A stretch of 64,000 bases of DNA. Origin: JASHPR01 sp963844655 (GTDB lineage Bacteria; Actinomycetota; Actinomycetes; Streptosporangiales; Streptosporangiaceae). Under the pieces are notes generated by a model. That model had not been told where the DNA came from. It worked only from the letters and a program-made list of their open reading frames with translations, and did not search any database. Of the stretch, positions 16,006-25,621 are shown in pieces. The translations under genes were made by a program, and so were the position numbers. How positions within the stretch are numbered: position 1 is the first letter of the stretch; each line of letters opens with the position of its first letter. The stretch covers positions 248,001 through 312,000 of the forward strand of contig CAWJPA010000004.1 in assembly GCA_963844655.1 (NCBI GenBank), in the 5' to 3' direction.

Positions 16006-16650
16006 ATGGCAACGCCTTCATCTGACACCTCCGGGCCGACCGGGCCCTGGCAGGGCGGCTTCCCCGCGCCGACCCCTCCGCCCGCACTCCCCGACCTCGA
16101 CACCGGGTCGATCACGATCGTGTCCCAGGGGTCGACCCCGGACTCGGGCAGCCTGGTCCGCTACGCCGGCGGCATCTTCACCAGCCAGTTCTGGTCCACC
16201 GGCCCGGCCGTCCCGCTGCTCATCGAGGTCCTGCAGCCCGATGCGGTGCGGAAGATCCGGCACGAGGTCACCGAGCAGCTGCACGGCCCCGGCAGCGGGC
16301 TGGACGACATCCCGCTCCGGGCCTTTGCCGAGGCCGCCCGGCTCTACCTCGAGCCGGACGCCTCGGACCGGTTCATGACCGCGGTGTTCGGTTCGGTCAC
16401 CGAGCCGGGCCCGGGCGAATTCCTGGGCACCGTGACCTGGCCCGGCGGCATCGTCGGCATGGTTCTGGCCAGCGGGCAGGAGGTCTCCGCGCAGACGCAC
16501 CTGGCGCCGGTGCCGGCCGGGAACCTGACGCCGCTGCGCGAGGCCGACCTGCGGTCGCTGGTCCGGGCCCTGAGCGATGCCCTGGCCGCCAGCGCGACCG
16601 ACCCGCAGTGGCAGCAGGTGCTGAGCATCGCCCAGCAGGCGCTGCCCTAA
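16006..16650 (+). CDS. Uncharacterised 214-aa protein, paralogue A
   Basis: A 214-residue protein without signal peptide or membrane helix. It is a clear paralogue of the product of 50868-51512, which has exactly the same length. Shared blocks include GGIFTSQFWSTGPAVP, VRKIRHEVTEQLHGPGSGLD, PLRAFAEAARLYLEP, SDRFMTAVFGSVT, GEFLGTVTW, and TPLREADLRSL. The N-terminal 45 residues are Pro-rich and variable. It was not recognised as a known family; the alternating beta/alpha pattern suggests a single globular domain. ATG 16006 follows AAGGAG and a palindrome. It converges on the GT2 gene with a 4-base overlap of stops. Function unknown. Confidence 0.75.
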   Translation: MATPSSDTSGPTGPWQGGFPAPTPPPALPDLDTGSITIVSQGSTPDSGSLVRYAGGIFTSQFWSTGPAVPLLIEVLQPDAVRKIRHEVTEQLHGPGSGLDDIPLRAFAEAARLYLEPDASDRFMTAVFGSVTEPGPGEFLGTVTWPGGIVGMVLASGQEVSAQTHLAPVPAGNLTPLREADLRSLVRALSDALAASATDPQWQQVLSIAQQALP

Positions 16651-18615
16651 CGGGCGCCCGCCGGGCGCGGGTCACCGCCGGGCGCAGTCCGGACCGGCGC
16701 ACGGCCATCCCGGGCCGGGGCCGCCGACCGCAGCGCGTAGAACGCCGGGAACGGCCGCGCGGGCAGCGAGATGGTCGCCTCCAGCGTGGCCATCCGGCGC
16801 AGGAACGCGAAGGCGAAGAACGTGGGCATCCACAGGATGCTCTTCCAGTACCGGTACTTCACGGCCAGCGGCAGGCTGATGACCAGCGGTATCCCGCCGG
16901 CCACGATGTAGAGCAGCGCCATCGTGGCCAGGTTCTGCCGGTAGCTCGGGTGGGCCACCGCGAGCTCCGCCATGAAGATCGGGCCCACCAGGCCGGCCTG
17001 AAGCGAGAACCAGGCGAACCCGCGCCGCCACGTCCAGAACCAGACCCGCGGGCAGGCGTCCCCGGCCCGCAGCGCGACGTGCCGGGCGAAGACGTGGAAA
17101 CCGGCCCGGGCCCAGCGGGTCCGCTGCTCGAGGAACTCCCCCGGTGACCGCGGGACATCCTCGAAGGTACGGATCCGCGGGTCGACCGCCACCCGGTAGC
17201 CAAGCCGCCCGATCTGCATGGTCAGGTCGCAGTCCTCGCCGTTCATGCCGCTGGGGAAGCCGCCGCACTCCAGCGCCGGGCCGCGCCGGAACGCGGTGAA
17301 CGGCCCGGGCACCACGACCACCCCGTCGACCAGGCTCTGCCCCACCCGGGCGAACCTGAACTGGAACAGCGCCTCGAGCGCGCGCATCCGGTGGAACCAG
17401 GTGACGGTGTCCCGGCGCGGCTCCTGCATCGCGCCCACGCTGCCGATGTCATCGTCACGGAACCACGGCACGGCGTAGAGCAGCGCGTCCGGGCCCATCA
17501 CGCTGTCCGCGTCGCACCGCACCACGATCTCGGCGTCGGTGATCCCGATGGCCCGGTTCAGCGCGACCGCCTGCCCGCCGTTCGGGGCGGTCAGGACCTC
17601 GCCGCGGGCGTGCCGGAACCGCGCGATCGCCGCGTGGCCCAGCTCCTCGGTGGCGTCGTACGACCCGTCGTTCGCGAGCACGACCCGCACCGGCCCGCCG
17701 TAGCGGCCCGCGGCCACGTCGATCGACTCCAGCAGCCGGACGATGTTCTCTTCCTCGTTGTAGGCGGGGATGAGCACGTCGACCGGCGGGCGGTCGAGGC
17801 CCGGGGACTGGCAGCCGCCGGTGCACCCACCACAGCACGTACAGCGGGACGAACATGAGCATGAACAGCAGGCTCACCGCGTAGAGGGGCACGAACACCT
17901 GCCACACCGAGGTCAGGTTGGCCCGCTCGGACAGCAGGGCGTAGCCGACCACGAGCAGCGCCACGACGGAGATCAGCGCGCACCAGGTCAGGATGGTGTC
18001 CCAGATCCAGCGGGGACGGTGCCGCGGCACGGTCGTGGCCCGGGGCAGCACGAACGACGTGAACGTCAGGCGCATGATGACCAGCCCGCCCAGGAGCAGG
18101 TTCGCGAGGGTCGCCTCGATGCCGAACGGCGCGACCGTCCACCCGGTCGCCATTCCCGTGACGATCATGAGCACGTGCGCGAGCAGTGACATCGACACGT
18201 AGAGGACAGAATGTGCCATTACGCACAGCCGCCGGGCCGCTCCCCCGCGCATGACCAGCCCGATGCCGATCATGTAGGCCACCGCGAAGTACAGGGTGGC
18301 CGGGCGCAGCCGCACGACATAGCCGTTCACCGTGGCCGGATGGTGGGTGATCGCGGTGGCCACCGCGCCCACCGCGCCGATGTACAGGCTGGACGGCCGC
18401 TGCCACAAGACGAAGACCAGGCCCAGCACCGCCGCCGTGCCCAGGAAGGTCCATGTCCTCGGCCGGAGCGGCGGCGTTTTCGTGAAGCTGGGGATCTCGA
18501 CGTCCGTCCGGCCGTCGCCGCGGTCCTCGGCGCTGTCGGCGCTGATTGGCAGCAGGCAGACGACAACGAGGCCCGCAAGCAGGCCGATCGTCACCAGGAG
18601 GACCGGCACGTCCAT
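16647..18615 (-). pseudogene. Processive GT2 glycosyltransferase with N-terminal membrane domain, frameshifted
   Basis: The first part, from ATG 18615 (AAGGGG about 10 bases upstream), encodes about 270 residues with several membrane helices, ending in LYVLWWVHRRLP. The reading frame then changes at about 17780-17815. The second part is a family 2 transferase: DVLIPAYNEEENI, the DxD-like VVRCDADSVMG, NGEDCDLTMQIG, and the acceptor/processivity motif EQRTRWARAGF, followed by C-terminal helices. Together they resemble a poly-hexosamine or beta-glucan synthase. The upstream frame continues for about 320 bases of nonsense, so one split gene is more likely than two. The split is either a real mutation or a sequence error. 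It is divergent from an HlyD-like adaptor. Confidence 0.75.
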
Positions 18616-18862
18616 GCGGCGGAACCCCTTCGCTGCGTCGACGGATGCGGTCAACCGCAAGCTAGCAGACGTGTGTGAACATTACGTACCAAGACCGGAA
18701 TTACAGAACTTGCCTATATCGATAGGAATTCTATTTAAGAAGACTGAATAGCTAGGATTTTACGTTCTAGTTACTTATGGCCCGCTGTAAGGATGGCCCG
18801 GCGGGGTAGCATCCCAAACAGCCTGCTCACGGCATCAAAATGGACATAGGGGGAGTTTCTGG
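18616..18862. promoter_or_regulatory. AT-rich divergent promoter region
   Basis: About 250 bases between the GT2 and adaptor genes. They are strikingly AT-rich at 18680-18780, with a small inverted repeat CCTAT-ATCG-ATAGG. This is a likely shared regulatory region; no specific sigma site is assigned. Confidence 0.45.
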
Positions 18863-20062
18863 ATGCAGAAGGAGCCGGAAGGGAGTACTCCCGACGCAGG
18901 TGCGAGGTGGCAGGTACGGGTTCTGGAGAGCCCGCCCCCGCACGTGCGTGAGTTCCTCACCGAGACCGAGGACAGGTTCCTCGCAGAGAGCGATTCCATG
19001 AATCCGGGCAACGGCAATCCGGGCAACGGCACATCAGCGGGGCGGAACGGCGGGATGCTCCTGGAGCCTGGCCCGCCCGCCGGTCACCCGCAGGCCAGCC
19101 CGCCGGCCGGCCTCCACCAAGAGGACCGTGCGGCCGCAGGCACCTCCGGGATCGATCCCCGGACGCACGCGGCCCCGCGCCGCCAGCACATCTCCCGGGC
19201 TCAGCGCATCGGCGGCCTGCTGCTCATGGCCGCGTGCATCGCCGCCGCGGTGTGGTACGTGCCGCGCGTCGTCGCGTCCGATCAGCGCTCGCTGACCGGC
19301 ACGGTGACCAGCACCGGTGTCATCGACCTGAACTTCGCCAAGAACGGCCAGCTCAGCAAGATCAGTGTGCGCCTGGGCCAGCAGGTCACCAAGGGCGAGA
19401 CGCTCGCCACCGAGTCCGACCCGGGCACCCAGGCGGTGGTCAACGCCGACAAGGCGGCCATTGTCGCGGACAACGCGAAGCTGGCCGAGCTCCGCACCCA
19501 GCCAGGCGCGAGCCAGCAGGCGCTGATCGCCGTGGCGAACGCGCAGCTGCAGAAGGACCAGGCGCAGCTGGAGACCGACCAGGCCAGCCTGACCGGCACC
19601 CGCATCGTCGCCGCCCAGGCGGGCACCGTGGTGGGGGTCAACGGCCAGCCCGGGGAGATGGTCAGCACCCTCGGCATCCGCGACTACTCGTCCGATTCAG
19701 GCACCACCGCGGTTGGCGTAACGCCACAGTTTTCGCTTCTGCCTGAGGGACCGCAGTCGCGCATCAGCTCCACCGCATCGCAGAGCGAACTGCCGGTGAT
19801 CGCGCTGCGCATCTCGGACAGCTGGGAGGTCGTGATCCTGGTCCCGGAGAACTCCGTGTCCACGGTCCGGGCCGGCCGGCCGGTCACGATCAACGTGCCG
19901 TCGGCCGGCATTCAGGGCGTGCGGGGTACGATCGAGGAAGTGCTCCCCACCCCGCAGTCAACCGCGACCGGCGTGGCCTACCAGGCCGTGGTGAAGGTGC
20001 TCGGCCACCAGGCGAACGCCCCGCTCAGCGGCATGTCGGCCGATGTGGAGCTGAAGTCGTGA
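18863..20062 (+). CDS. HlyD/membrane-fusion-type secretion adaptor
   Basis: A 399-residue protein. A cytosolic Pro/Gly-rich head (about 110 residues) is followed by one membrane helix (IGGLLLMAACIAAAVWYVP, about 115-135). An extracytoplasmic adaptor comes next, with two half-lipoyl (biotinyl-like) segments (GQLSKISVRLGQQVTKGETL and IVAAQAGTVVGVNGQPGEMV). These flank an alpha-helical hairpin rich in Ala, Gln and Asp, and a beta domain follows (VIALRISDSWEVVILVPENS). This order is that of membrane-fusion proteins. ATG 18863 has GGGGAG upstream. It lies in an apparent operon with a lipoprotein and is divergent from a GT2 synthase, suggesting a polysaccharide export unit. Confidence 0.8.
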   Translation: MQKEPEGSTPDAGARWQVRVLESPPPHVREFLTETEDRFLAESDSMNPGNGNPGNGTSAGRNGGMLLEPGPPAGHPQASPPAGLHQEDRAAAGTSGIDPRTHAAPRRQHISRAQRIGGLLLMAACIAAAVWYVPRVVASDQRSLTGTVTSTGVIDLNFAKNGQLSKISVRLGQQVTKGETLATESDPGTQAVVNADKAAIVADNAKLAELRTQPGASQQALIAVANAQLQKDQAQLETDQASLTGTRIVAAQAGTVVGVNGQPGEMVSTLGIRDYSSDSGTTAVGVTPQFSLLPEGPQSRISSTASQSELPVIALRISDSWEVVILVPENSVSTVRAGRPVTINVPSAGIQGVRGTIEEVLPTPQSTATGVAYQAVVKVLGHQANAPLSGMSADVELKS

Positions 20063-20122
20063 CGGCTGCGCTTAGCTGGTTCCGTGACCCGACGCGGCCG
20101 GACACCTGGGCGTGAACCCTGC

Positions 20123-21040
20123 ATGCGGCGCACCGGAGCCGGGGCGCGCAGGACAGCCCGCCGAGGCCGCGGCGGCCGGCGGCGCCTGGCCTGGCTGGTA
20201 GCGGCGGCCATCGTGACGGGCACGCTGGCCGGCTGCGCGGGACACGGCCCGGGGCAGCACGCCGCTCCGCCGCCCCCCACTCCCCCGTCCATCACGCCGG
20301 GCTCGGCCACCTGGATGCTGACCCGCCCGGCGCTGGCCCAGATGCTGGCCGACCCCGCGGTCCGCTCCCGGCTGGAGCACACGCGCATCTACGAGCTGCT
20401 GCAGCCCGGGCAGCAGCCGCTCAGCGGCGTCGCCGCCACCCCGGTGGTCACCTTCCCCGCCCTGGCCGAGTTGCGCGACGCGGTGACCGGTCACACGCTC
20501 CCGGCCGGGACCGGGGCCGTCCTCTACGACCCGGAGGCCTGGTCGTTCACGCCGCCCGCCGAGCAGCGCAACCCGGTTCAGGCCGCCGCGCAGGCCGCCC
20601 AGGTAGCCCACGCCCACGGCCTGAAGCTCATCGTGGCCCCGGCGCTGAACCTGACCACGGTCATGGATCCCGGCAGCTCCCTGCCGCGCTGGAAGTGCTA
20701 CCTGGAGCTGGGCCTGGCCCGGTCCATGGCCCGGGTCGCCGACGTGGTGGAACTCCAGGCCCAGAGCCTCGAGCGGGACCAGGCCGTCTACGAGTCCTTC
20801 GTCCGCCAGGCCGCGGCGCAGGCGCGGGCGGCCAACCCGCGGGTGAGCGTTCTGGCCGGGCTGTCGACCAACCCGCCGGGCGCCCCGGTCGGCAGCCAGC
20901 AGCTCACCGCCGCCTACCAGGCCAGCCGTCCGGCCGTGGACGGCTACTGGCTCAACATCCCCGGCGCCGGCCCACGCTGCCCCACCTGCAACGCCGCCCG
21001 GCCCGACATCGGTGTGAAGGTCCTGACCACCGTTCTCTGA
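20123..21040 (+). CDS. Lipoprotein of unknown function
   Basis: About 305 residues. An Arg-rich n-region and hydrophobic helix end in a lipobox, VTGTLAGCAG (Cys about 39), so the protein is probably anchored on the outer face of the membrane. The mature part has repeated beta/alpha elements (GAVLYDPEAWSFTPPAEQRN, GLKLIVAPALNL, RVSVLAGLSTNPPG, VDGYWLNIPG) reminiscent of a TIM-barrel glycosidase-like fold, but no catalytic pair was assigned. A CPTC motif lies near the C-terminus. ATG 20123 or GTG 20084 could be the start; neither has a strong binding site. It follows the HlyD-like gene. Confidence 0.7.
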   Translation: MRRTGAGARRTARRGRGGRRRLAWLVAAAIVTGTLAGCAGHGPGQHAAPPPPTPPSITPGSATWMLTRPALAQMLADPAVRSRLEHTRIYELLQPGQQPLSGVAATPVVTFPALAELRDAVTGHTLPAGTGAVLYDPEAWSFTPPAEQRNPVQAAAQAAQVAHAHGLKLIVAPALNLTTVMDPGSSLPRWKCYLELGLARSMARVADVVELQAQSLERDQAVYESFVRQAAAQARAANPRVSVLAGLSTNPPGAPVGSQQLTAAYQASRPAVDGYWLNIPGAGPRCPTCNAARPDIGVKVLTTVL

Positions 21041-21147
21041 CCCGGCGGGGAAGGCTGCACACGACGGCCGCGTTACCTGGTGAGATGGTTCCTATGCCGC
21101 AGGCTGTCTGCGGCCCCAATGACTGACTATCCAGCGGAGGTGTGACC

Positions 21148-22030
21148 ATGGCGCTGCCGTACGACTCCGCGCCGAAGTTCCAGGACTACGCCCACCCGGA
21201 GATGCTCGTCAGCACCGAGTGGCTGGCCGAGCACCTCGACGACCCGGGCCTGGTCGTGGCCGAGTCCGACGAGGACGTGCTGCTCTACGAGACCGGCCAT
21301 ATCCCGGGCGCGGTCAAGCTCGACTGGCACACCGAGCTCAACGACCCGCAGACCCGCGACTACGTCGACGGCACCGGGTTCGCGCGCCTGATGTCCGAGC
21401 GGGGCATCACGCGCGACACCACGCTGGTGCTCTACGGCGACAGGAACAACTGGTGGGCGGCGTACGCGCTGTGGGTCTGCTCGCTGTTCGGGCACCCGGA
21501 CCTCCGTCTCGCTGGACGGCGGGCGGGCCAAGTGGATCGCCGAGGGCCGCCCGCTGACCACCGACGCGCCGCAGCGGCCGCGGGCGGACTACCCCGTCAT
21601 CGAGCGCGACGACACGAAGATCCGGGCCTTCCGGGACCAGGTCGTGGCCCACCTCGGCCAGCCGATGATCGACGTGCGCTCCCCCGGCGAGTACTCCGGC
21701 GAGCTGCTGCACATGCCGGACTACCCGCAGGAAGGCGCCGTCCGCGGCGGGCACATCCCGGGCGCCCAGAGCGTCCCGTGGGCGCGCGCGGCCGCCGAGG
21801 ACGCCACGTTCCGGACCCGCAAGGAGCTCGAGGCGATCTACGAGGGCGAGAAGGGCCTGCGCCCGGACGACGACGTCGTCGTCTACTGCCGGATCGGGGA
21901 GCGGTCCAGCCACACCTGGTTCGTGCTGACGCATCTGCTGGGCTACCCGAACGTGCGCAATTACGATGGTTCATGGACCGAATGGGGCAACAGCGTTCGG
22001 GTACCCATAACCCGAGGTGAAAATCCGTGA
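21148..22030 (+). pseudogene. Two-domain rhodanese (sulfurtransferase), single-base frameshift
   Basis: ATG 21148 follows GGAGG. The first rhodanese domain (MLVSTEWLAEHLDD, ETGHIPGAVKLDWHTELND, YGDRNNWWAAYALW) is intact until about 21510, where one extra base shifts the frame. Removing one base near 21509-21512 restores LLDGGRAKWIAEGRPL and the second domain. That domain carries the active-site loop VVYCRIGERSSHTWF. The full protein would be about 293 residues, normal for thiosulfate sulfurtransferases. Its stop overlaps the sufE start, and the pairing suggests sulfur transfer to Fe-S assembly. A sequencing indel and a real mutation are both possible. Confidence 0.85.
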
Positions 22031-22464
22031 CAGCTGACACGCTCAATCCCCGGCTGCAGGAGATAGCCGAGGATTTCAGCGCTGTCCCCGACCGGGAGCG
22101 GCTGCAGCTGCTGCTTGAGTTCTCGCAGGAGCTGCCGCCGCTTCCGGAGCGGTACGCCGAGCACCGGGACCTGCTCGAGCAGGTCCCGGAGTGCCAGTCG
22201 CCGCTGTTCCTGGCCGTCGAGGTGGCCGACGACGGCACCGTGCACCTGTTCTTCGACGCCCCGCCCGAGGCGCCGACCACCCGCGGCTTCGCGAGCATCC
22301 TGCACGCCGGCCTGGACGGGCTCGGCGCGGACGAGGTCCTGGGGACGCCGGGCGAGTTCTCCAGCCAGCTCGGGCTGAACGACCTGGTGAGCCCGCTGCG
22401 GCTGCGCGGCCTGGCCGCCATGCTGGCCCGGATCAAGCGCCAGGTGCGCGAGCAGCGGGGCTGA
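22027..22464 (+). CDS. sufE: SufE-family Fe-S cluster assembly sulfur acceptor
   Basis: A 145-residue SufE protein. The persulfide-accepting Cys is in QVPECQSPLFLAVEV (about C59), and conserved elements RLQLLLEFSQELPPLPERY and NDLVSPLRLRGLAAMLARIK surround it. SufE takes sulfur from a cysteine desulfurase and passes it to the SUF scaffold. The GTG start at 22027 overlaps the stop of the rhodanese gene by 4 bases, so the two are cotranslated. In many actinomycetes sufE pairs with a sulfurtransferase, as here. Confidence 0.9.
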   Translation: MTADTLNPRLQEIAEDFSAVPDRERLQLLLEFSQELPPLPERYAEHRDLLEQVPECQSPLFLAVEVADDGTVHLFFDAPPEAPTTRGFASILHAGLDGLGADEVLGTPGEFSSQLGLNDLVSPLRLRGLAAMLARIKRQVREQRG

Positions 22465-22496
22465 CCGGCCGGGAAACAGCTGCCGGGAGGTAGTGC

Positions 22497-23342
22497 TCAG
22501 GCGGTTTGCGCCTGCTGCACGTCCTTGTGAGTGATCGCCAGGTAGGCGACGAAGCAGGCGATGATGACCGTGAGAACCAGGCTGACGTTGCCGTCGCCCC
22601 ATCCGAGGCCGCTCACGCTGACGGGCTTGCCCAGCCAGTCGGCGAACGACGCGCCGATCGGGCGGGTGATGACGTACGCGAACCAGAAGCAGAAGATCGA
22701 GTTCCAGCTCAGCCACCGGTAGCCGATGACCGGGATGAGGATGATCACCGCGAACAGCACCAGGGAGTAGAAGTAGCCCAGGTGGAAGGTGGTTGCGGTC
22801 AGGTCCCCCACCGCCGTGCCCATGGCGAACGTCGCCACGACGGCGGCCCAGTAGAACGCCTCCCGGCGCGCCGTGTCGATGCTGTGGATGGACAGGGTCT
22901 TCTCGGTCCGCTGCCAGATGATGAAGACGGCGGCGAGCACCACCGCGTACAGCGTCGATGACGCTATATAGGGCACGCCGAAGCCGACATGCAGCACGTC
23001 AGCGGCCATGGTGCCGAACACGCCGACCATCACCACGGCGAACCAGTAGGTCCAGGCGATGTAGCGGCGCATCGAGAACTGCAGTACCAGCGCGACCACG
23101 AACCCGACGAAGCCGAGAAGCACCGCGACGACCGGGTCCAGCCGGTGGACGAGATAGTCCGATGTCGCCTCGCCCATGGCCGTCGACAGGCCCTTGATGA
23201 TCCAGAAGTAGGCCGTGACCTCCGGGACCCGGAGAGCCCCGTGTGACGTCAGCCCTGAAAACGAGCGGGCGCTCCCCGGGCGGCTGGCGGCGTGCCGAGC
23301 GCTCCGGGCAGGCGAATATGGCCTCGGCTCGCTTGACCGCAT
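22497..23342 (-). CDS. DUF347-type (COG4705-like) integral membrane protein
   Basis: About 280 residues with eight hydrophobic helices arranged as four repeats. Each repeat holds a signature of the form VPEVTAYFWIIKGLSTAMGE, FGTMAADVLHV, MGTAVGDLTATT, or ITRPIGASFADW, which is the hallmark of the DUF347 repeat family. The function of this family is not established. The N-terminal 35 residues before VPEV look atypical (Arg/Ser/Pro-rich). The true start may be a non-ATG codon near 23240, or there may be an upstream indel; ATG 23342 is used here, and an in-frame start at 23378 also exists. Confidence 0.75.
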   Translation of the reverse strand: MRSSEPRPYSPARSARHAASRPGSARSFSGLTSHGALRVPEVTAYFWIIKGLSTAMGEATSDYLVHRLDPVVAVLLGFVGFVVALVLQFSMRRYIAWTYWFAVVMVGVFGTMAADVLHVGFGVPYIASSTLYAVVLAAVFIIWQRTEKTLSIHSIDTARREAFYWAAVVATFAMGTAVGDLTATTFHLGYFYSLVLFAVIILIPVIGYRWLSWNSIFCFWFAYVITRPIGASFADWLGKPVSVSGLGWGDGNVSLVLTVIIACFVAYLAITHKDVQQAQTA

Positions 23343-23429
23343 GGCTGCAGAGTTACAGATCCGGAAGTCCCGGGCCACTGTTAACCCCAGTCTTTAACAA
23401 CTGTTTAAGTTCACGGACAAGCTAGGTGG

Positions 23430-24251
23430 TTACAGCGGCTGGAGGGGCGACAGCGGCTGCAGATCGGGACGCTTGGGCGGGATCCCGTCACCGGAGGAGA
23501 CCCCGCGCAGCCGCCTGCTCAGCCAGGGCGCCGCGTGGTCCCGCGCCCAGCGCGCGTCCAGGCGCCGGGCCGCGACCCAGGTGGCGGCCCGGGACAGCAG
23601 CACCGACCTGGACACGATGGCGTCCGGGCCCGGGAGGGACGGCAGCGGCTCGCGCCAGTCCGCGTCGACCGCAACGCCCATGACCTCGCAGGCGTACAGG
23701 GCTACCCGGCGGTGGCCGTCCGGGCTCATGTGCAGCCGGTCCGCGCTCCACTCGCGCGCGTCCGCCAGCACCCGCATCGTCCACAGGTCCACCAGGTGGC
23801 AGTCGTTGCGGTCAGCGATGCCGCGCAGGTGCATGTTGAAGGCGGCCGCCTTGCCGCGGACCAGGCGGATCAGCGGGAACGTGCGCGGGTCGAACCCGGT
23901 GAACATCAGCACCTCGCAGCCAGCCGCCCGGAGCTCCACGATCATGCGCTCAAACGACTGGGCGAGCGCGTCGGGGTCCGCCCGCGGCTTGAGCAGGTCA
24001 TTTCCCCCGGCGGCGACACTGACCAGGTCCGGCGCCATGGCGATGGCCCGGGGCACCTGGTCGGTGGCCACCTCGGCGATCACCTTGCTGCGCACCGCGA
24101 GATTCGCGTAGCGCAGTCCAGCGTTCTGCACAGCGAGCCGCTCGGCGAACCTGTCCGCCCACCCCCGGTACCCGCTTCCGTCCTCATACAGGTCACCGAG
24201 CCCCTCGGTGAAACTGTCCCCCAGTGCGACGAATGAGCCAATCTCTGACAT
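23430..24251 (-). CDS. SGNH/GDSL-family hydrolase
   Basis: A 273-residue SGNH hydrolase. Block I is VALGDSFTEGLGD (nucleophile Ser about 13), block II Gly lies in the LAVRSK region, block III is AAGGNDLL, and block V carries the Asp/His pair in LHMSPDGHRRVA. No signal peptide is present, so it probably acts in the cytosol on acyl esters; the exact substrate is unknown. ATG 24251 fits the family start (MSEIGSFVALGDSF), with GGGAGG somewhat distant (about 13 bases). The C-terminal 60 residues are Arg-rich and extend beyond the core domain. Confidence 0.87.
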   Translation of the reverse strand: MSEIGSFVALGDSFTEGLGDLYEDGSGYRGWADRFAERLAVQNAGLRYANLAVRSKVIAEVATDQVPRAIAMAPDLVSVAAGGNDLLKPRADPDALAQSFERMIVELRAAGCEVLMFTGFDPRTFPLIRLVRGKAAAFNMHLRGIADRNDCHLVDLWTMRVLADAREWSADRLHMSPDGHRRVALYACEVMGVAVDADWREPLPSLPGPDAIVSRSVLLSRAATWVAARRLDARWARDHAAPWLSRRLRGVSSGDGIPPKRPDLQPLSPLQPL

Positions 24252-24320
24252 TTCCGTCCAGTACCTCCCCCTGTCCCGGCTGCGACTGTGCAACCTGGCT
24301 ACAGAAAGGCTAACTAGACA

Positions 24321-24354
24321 CAACTGGGCGGCCCGTCCCCGGGCCGCCCAGTTG
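24321..24354 (-). terminator. Hairpin terminator between LCP and SGNH genes
   Basis: A perfect 14-base stem (24321-24334 with 24341-24354; CAACTGGGCGGCCC and its complement) with a 6-base loop, placed 18 bases after the LCP stop. It separates the LCP gene from the downstream SGNH gene. Confidence 0.8.
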
Positions 24355-24371
24355 CCATGCCGTCAGGCCGA

Positions 24372-25434
24372 TCAGCCTGGCGCGTTCGGCGTCACCGTGA
24401 ACGGGTAGCGCTGCGCGAACTGCGCGACCTCGTCGTGCCTGACCGCCCGCCAGAGCTTCTGGCTGAGCTTGTGGATCAGGAACACCGGCTTCATGTCGCC
24501 CGACCTCGGCGAGCCGGTGGTGGGCACGTCGATGGACACACCGTCCCGGCCCTCCAGGTCACCGAGGCGCAGGGCGAGGTGCTCCAGCTTGCTGTCGCTG
24601 AGGTTGCTGTCCACGTCAACCGCGTGCACCACCGCATTCAGCACGGTGAAGTTCGCCATGCCGCGCTCGAAGAAGTTCCGCTTGGCGATCTTGCGCAGGA
24701 TGGCCCTGAAGAGGTTCTCCTGGAGTTCCATGCGCCCGACTTCGCTGACCGCCGGCTGGCGCACATATGCGAGCACGTCGGAGAACATTCCGCGATTCAC
24801 CCCTGCGAGGTGATTTTCTCCCCGGTGGAAGGTCCAGCCGAGGCTCGTGGTGGTGTAAGGCACGTCGACATCGACACCGCCCATTGAATGTATGACATTC
24901 GTAAGGTCAGCGAAGTCAATCGCCGAATAATGGTCGATGCGGATATTCGTGAGGTGCTCGAGCGTCCTGATCATCAGCGACGGGCCACCCACGGCCATAA
25001 CCTGGCCGAGCTCCATCCGGCCGCGGCCCGGCACCGACACGATCACGTTCGCCGGGAACGAGATGACGGCGCCGCCGTGCCCGCTGGCGTTGAGATGCAG
25101 CAGCTCGATGAAGCCGGTCCGCACGTTGACGTTGTGCACCGCTCCCGTGTCGGTGAGCAGCACGTTCATGACCCCGTGCGCCTCCGCCGGCTGGTCTGCT
25201 GCGGTCAGCGCGGCGACAGGGATGCGATGGACGCTGCTGGCCACGTGGGTGACGTACAGCGTAGCCGCCCCCGACCACCACGCCGACCAGGAGAACAAGG
25301 CTGGCCCCGGACGCAATGATGATCCGCTTCAGCCGCCGCCTCTTCCGCTTGGGCGGTCCCTGCGGTTCAGGCCCGCGGGCTTCCTCGGCCTGGCGGGTGA
25401 AAAAATCCTGCTCTTCTGTAGACGTGTCGGACAT
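24372..25434 (-). pseudogene. LytR-CpsA-Psr (LCP) family glycopolymer transferase, frameshifted
   Basis: From ATG 25434 the first 60 residues give an acidic head, an Arg/Lys cluster (PPKRKRRRLKR) and a membrane helix (IIIASGASLVLLVGVVVGG). One surplus base at about 25261-25267 then changes the frame. The rest is a complete LCP domain: VMNVLLTDTG, FIELLHLNASG, VISFPANVIVSVPG, IDHYSAIDFADLTNVIHSMG, and LAYVRQP. The usual catalytic Arg patch is partly altered. LCP proteins attach undecaprenyl-linked glycopolymers to peptidoglycan, which fits the neighbouring polysaccharide locus. It is the last gene before a terminator and divergent from the locus. Confidence 0.82.
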
Positions 25435-25621
25435 TGCGTGTTTCCCCCTCAAGCCCATTGGCTCGACCCTCTACCCCATGATGTCGGACCATTTTTTCTG
25501 TTCCTACTTAGCGCAAGCTCTAGACCACGCAGAGTAATGTAGCGGACACGGCGAGCGAATGTCACTGAGTGCGCGCCGCACAATCGCGCTGATTCAGAAG
25601 ACGAGCCAGAACGGGGAATCC

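Noticed and set aside
17770..18678. Plus-strand frames opposite the GT2 membrane domain
   Set aside because: Shadow frames; the minus strand shows membrane helices and GT2 motifs.
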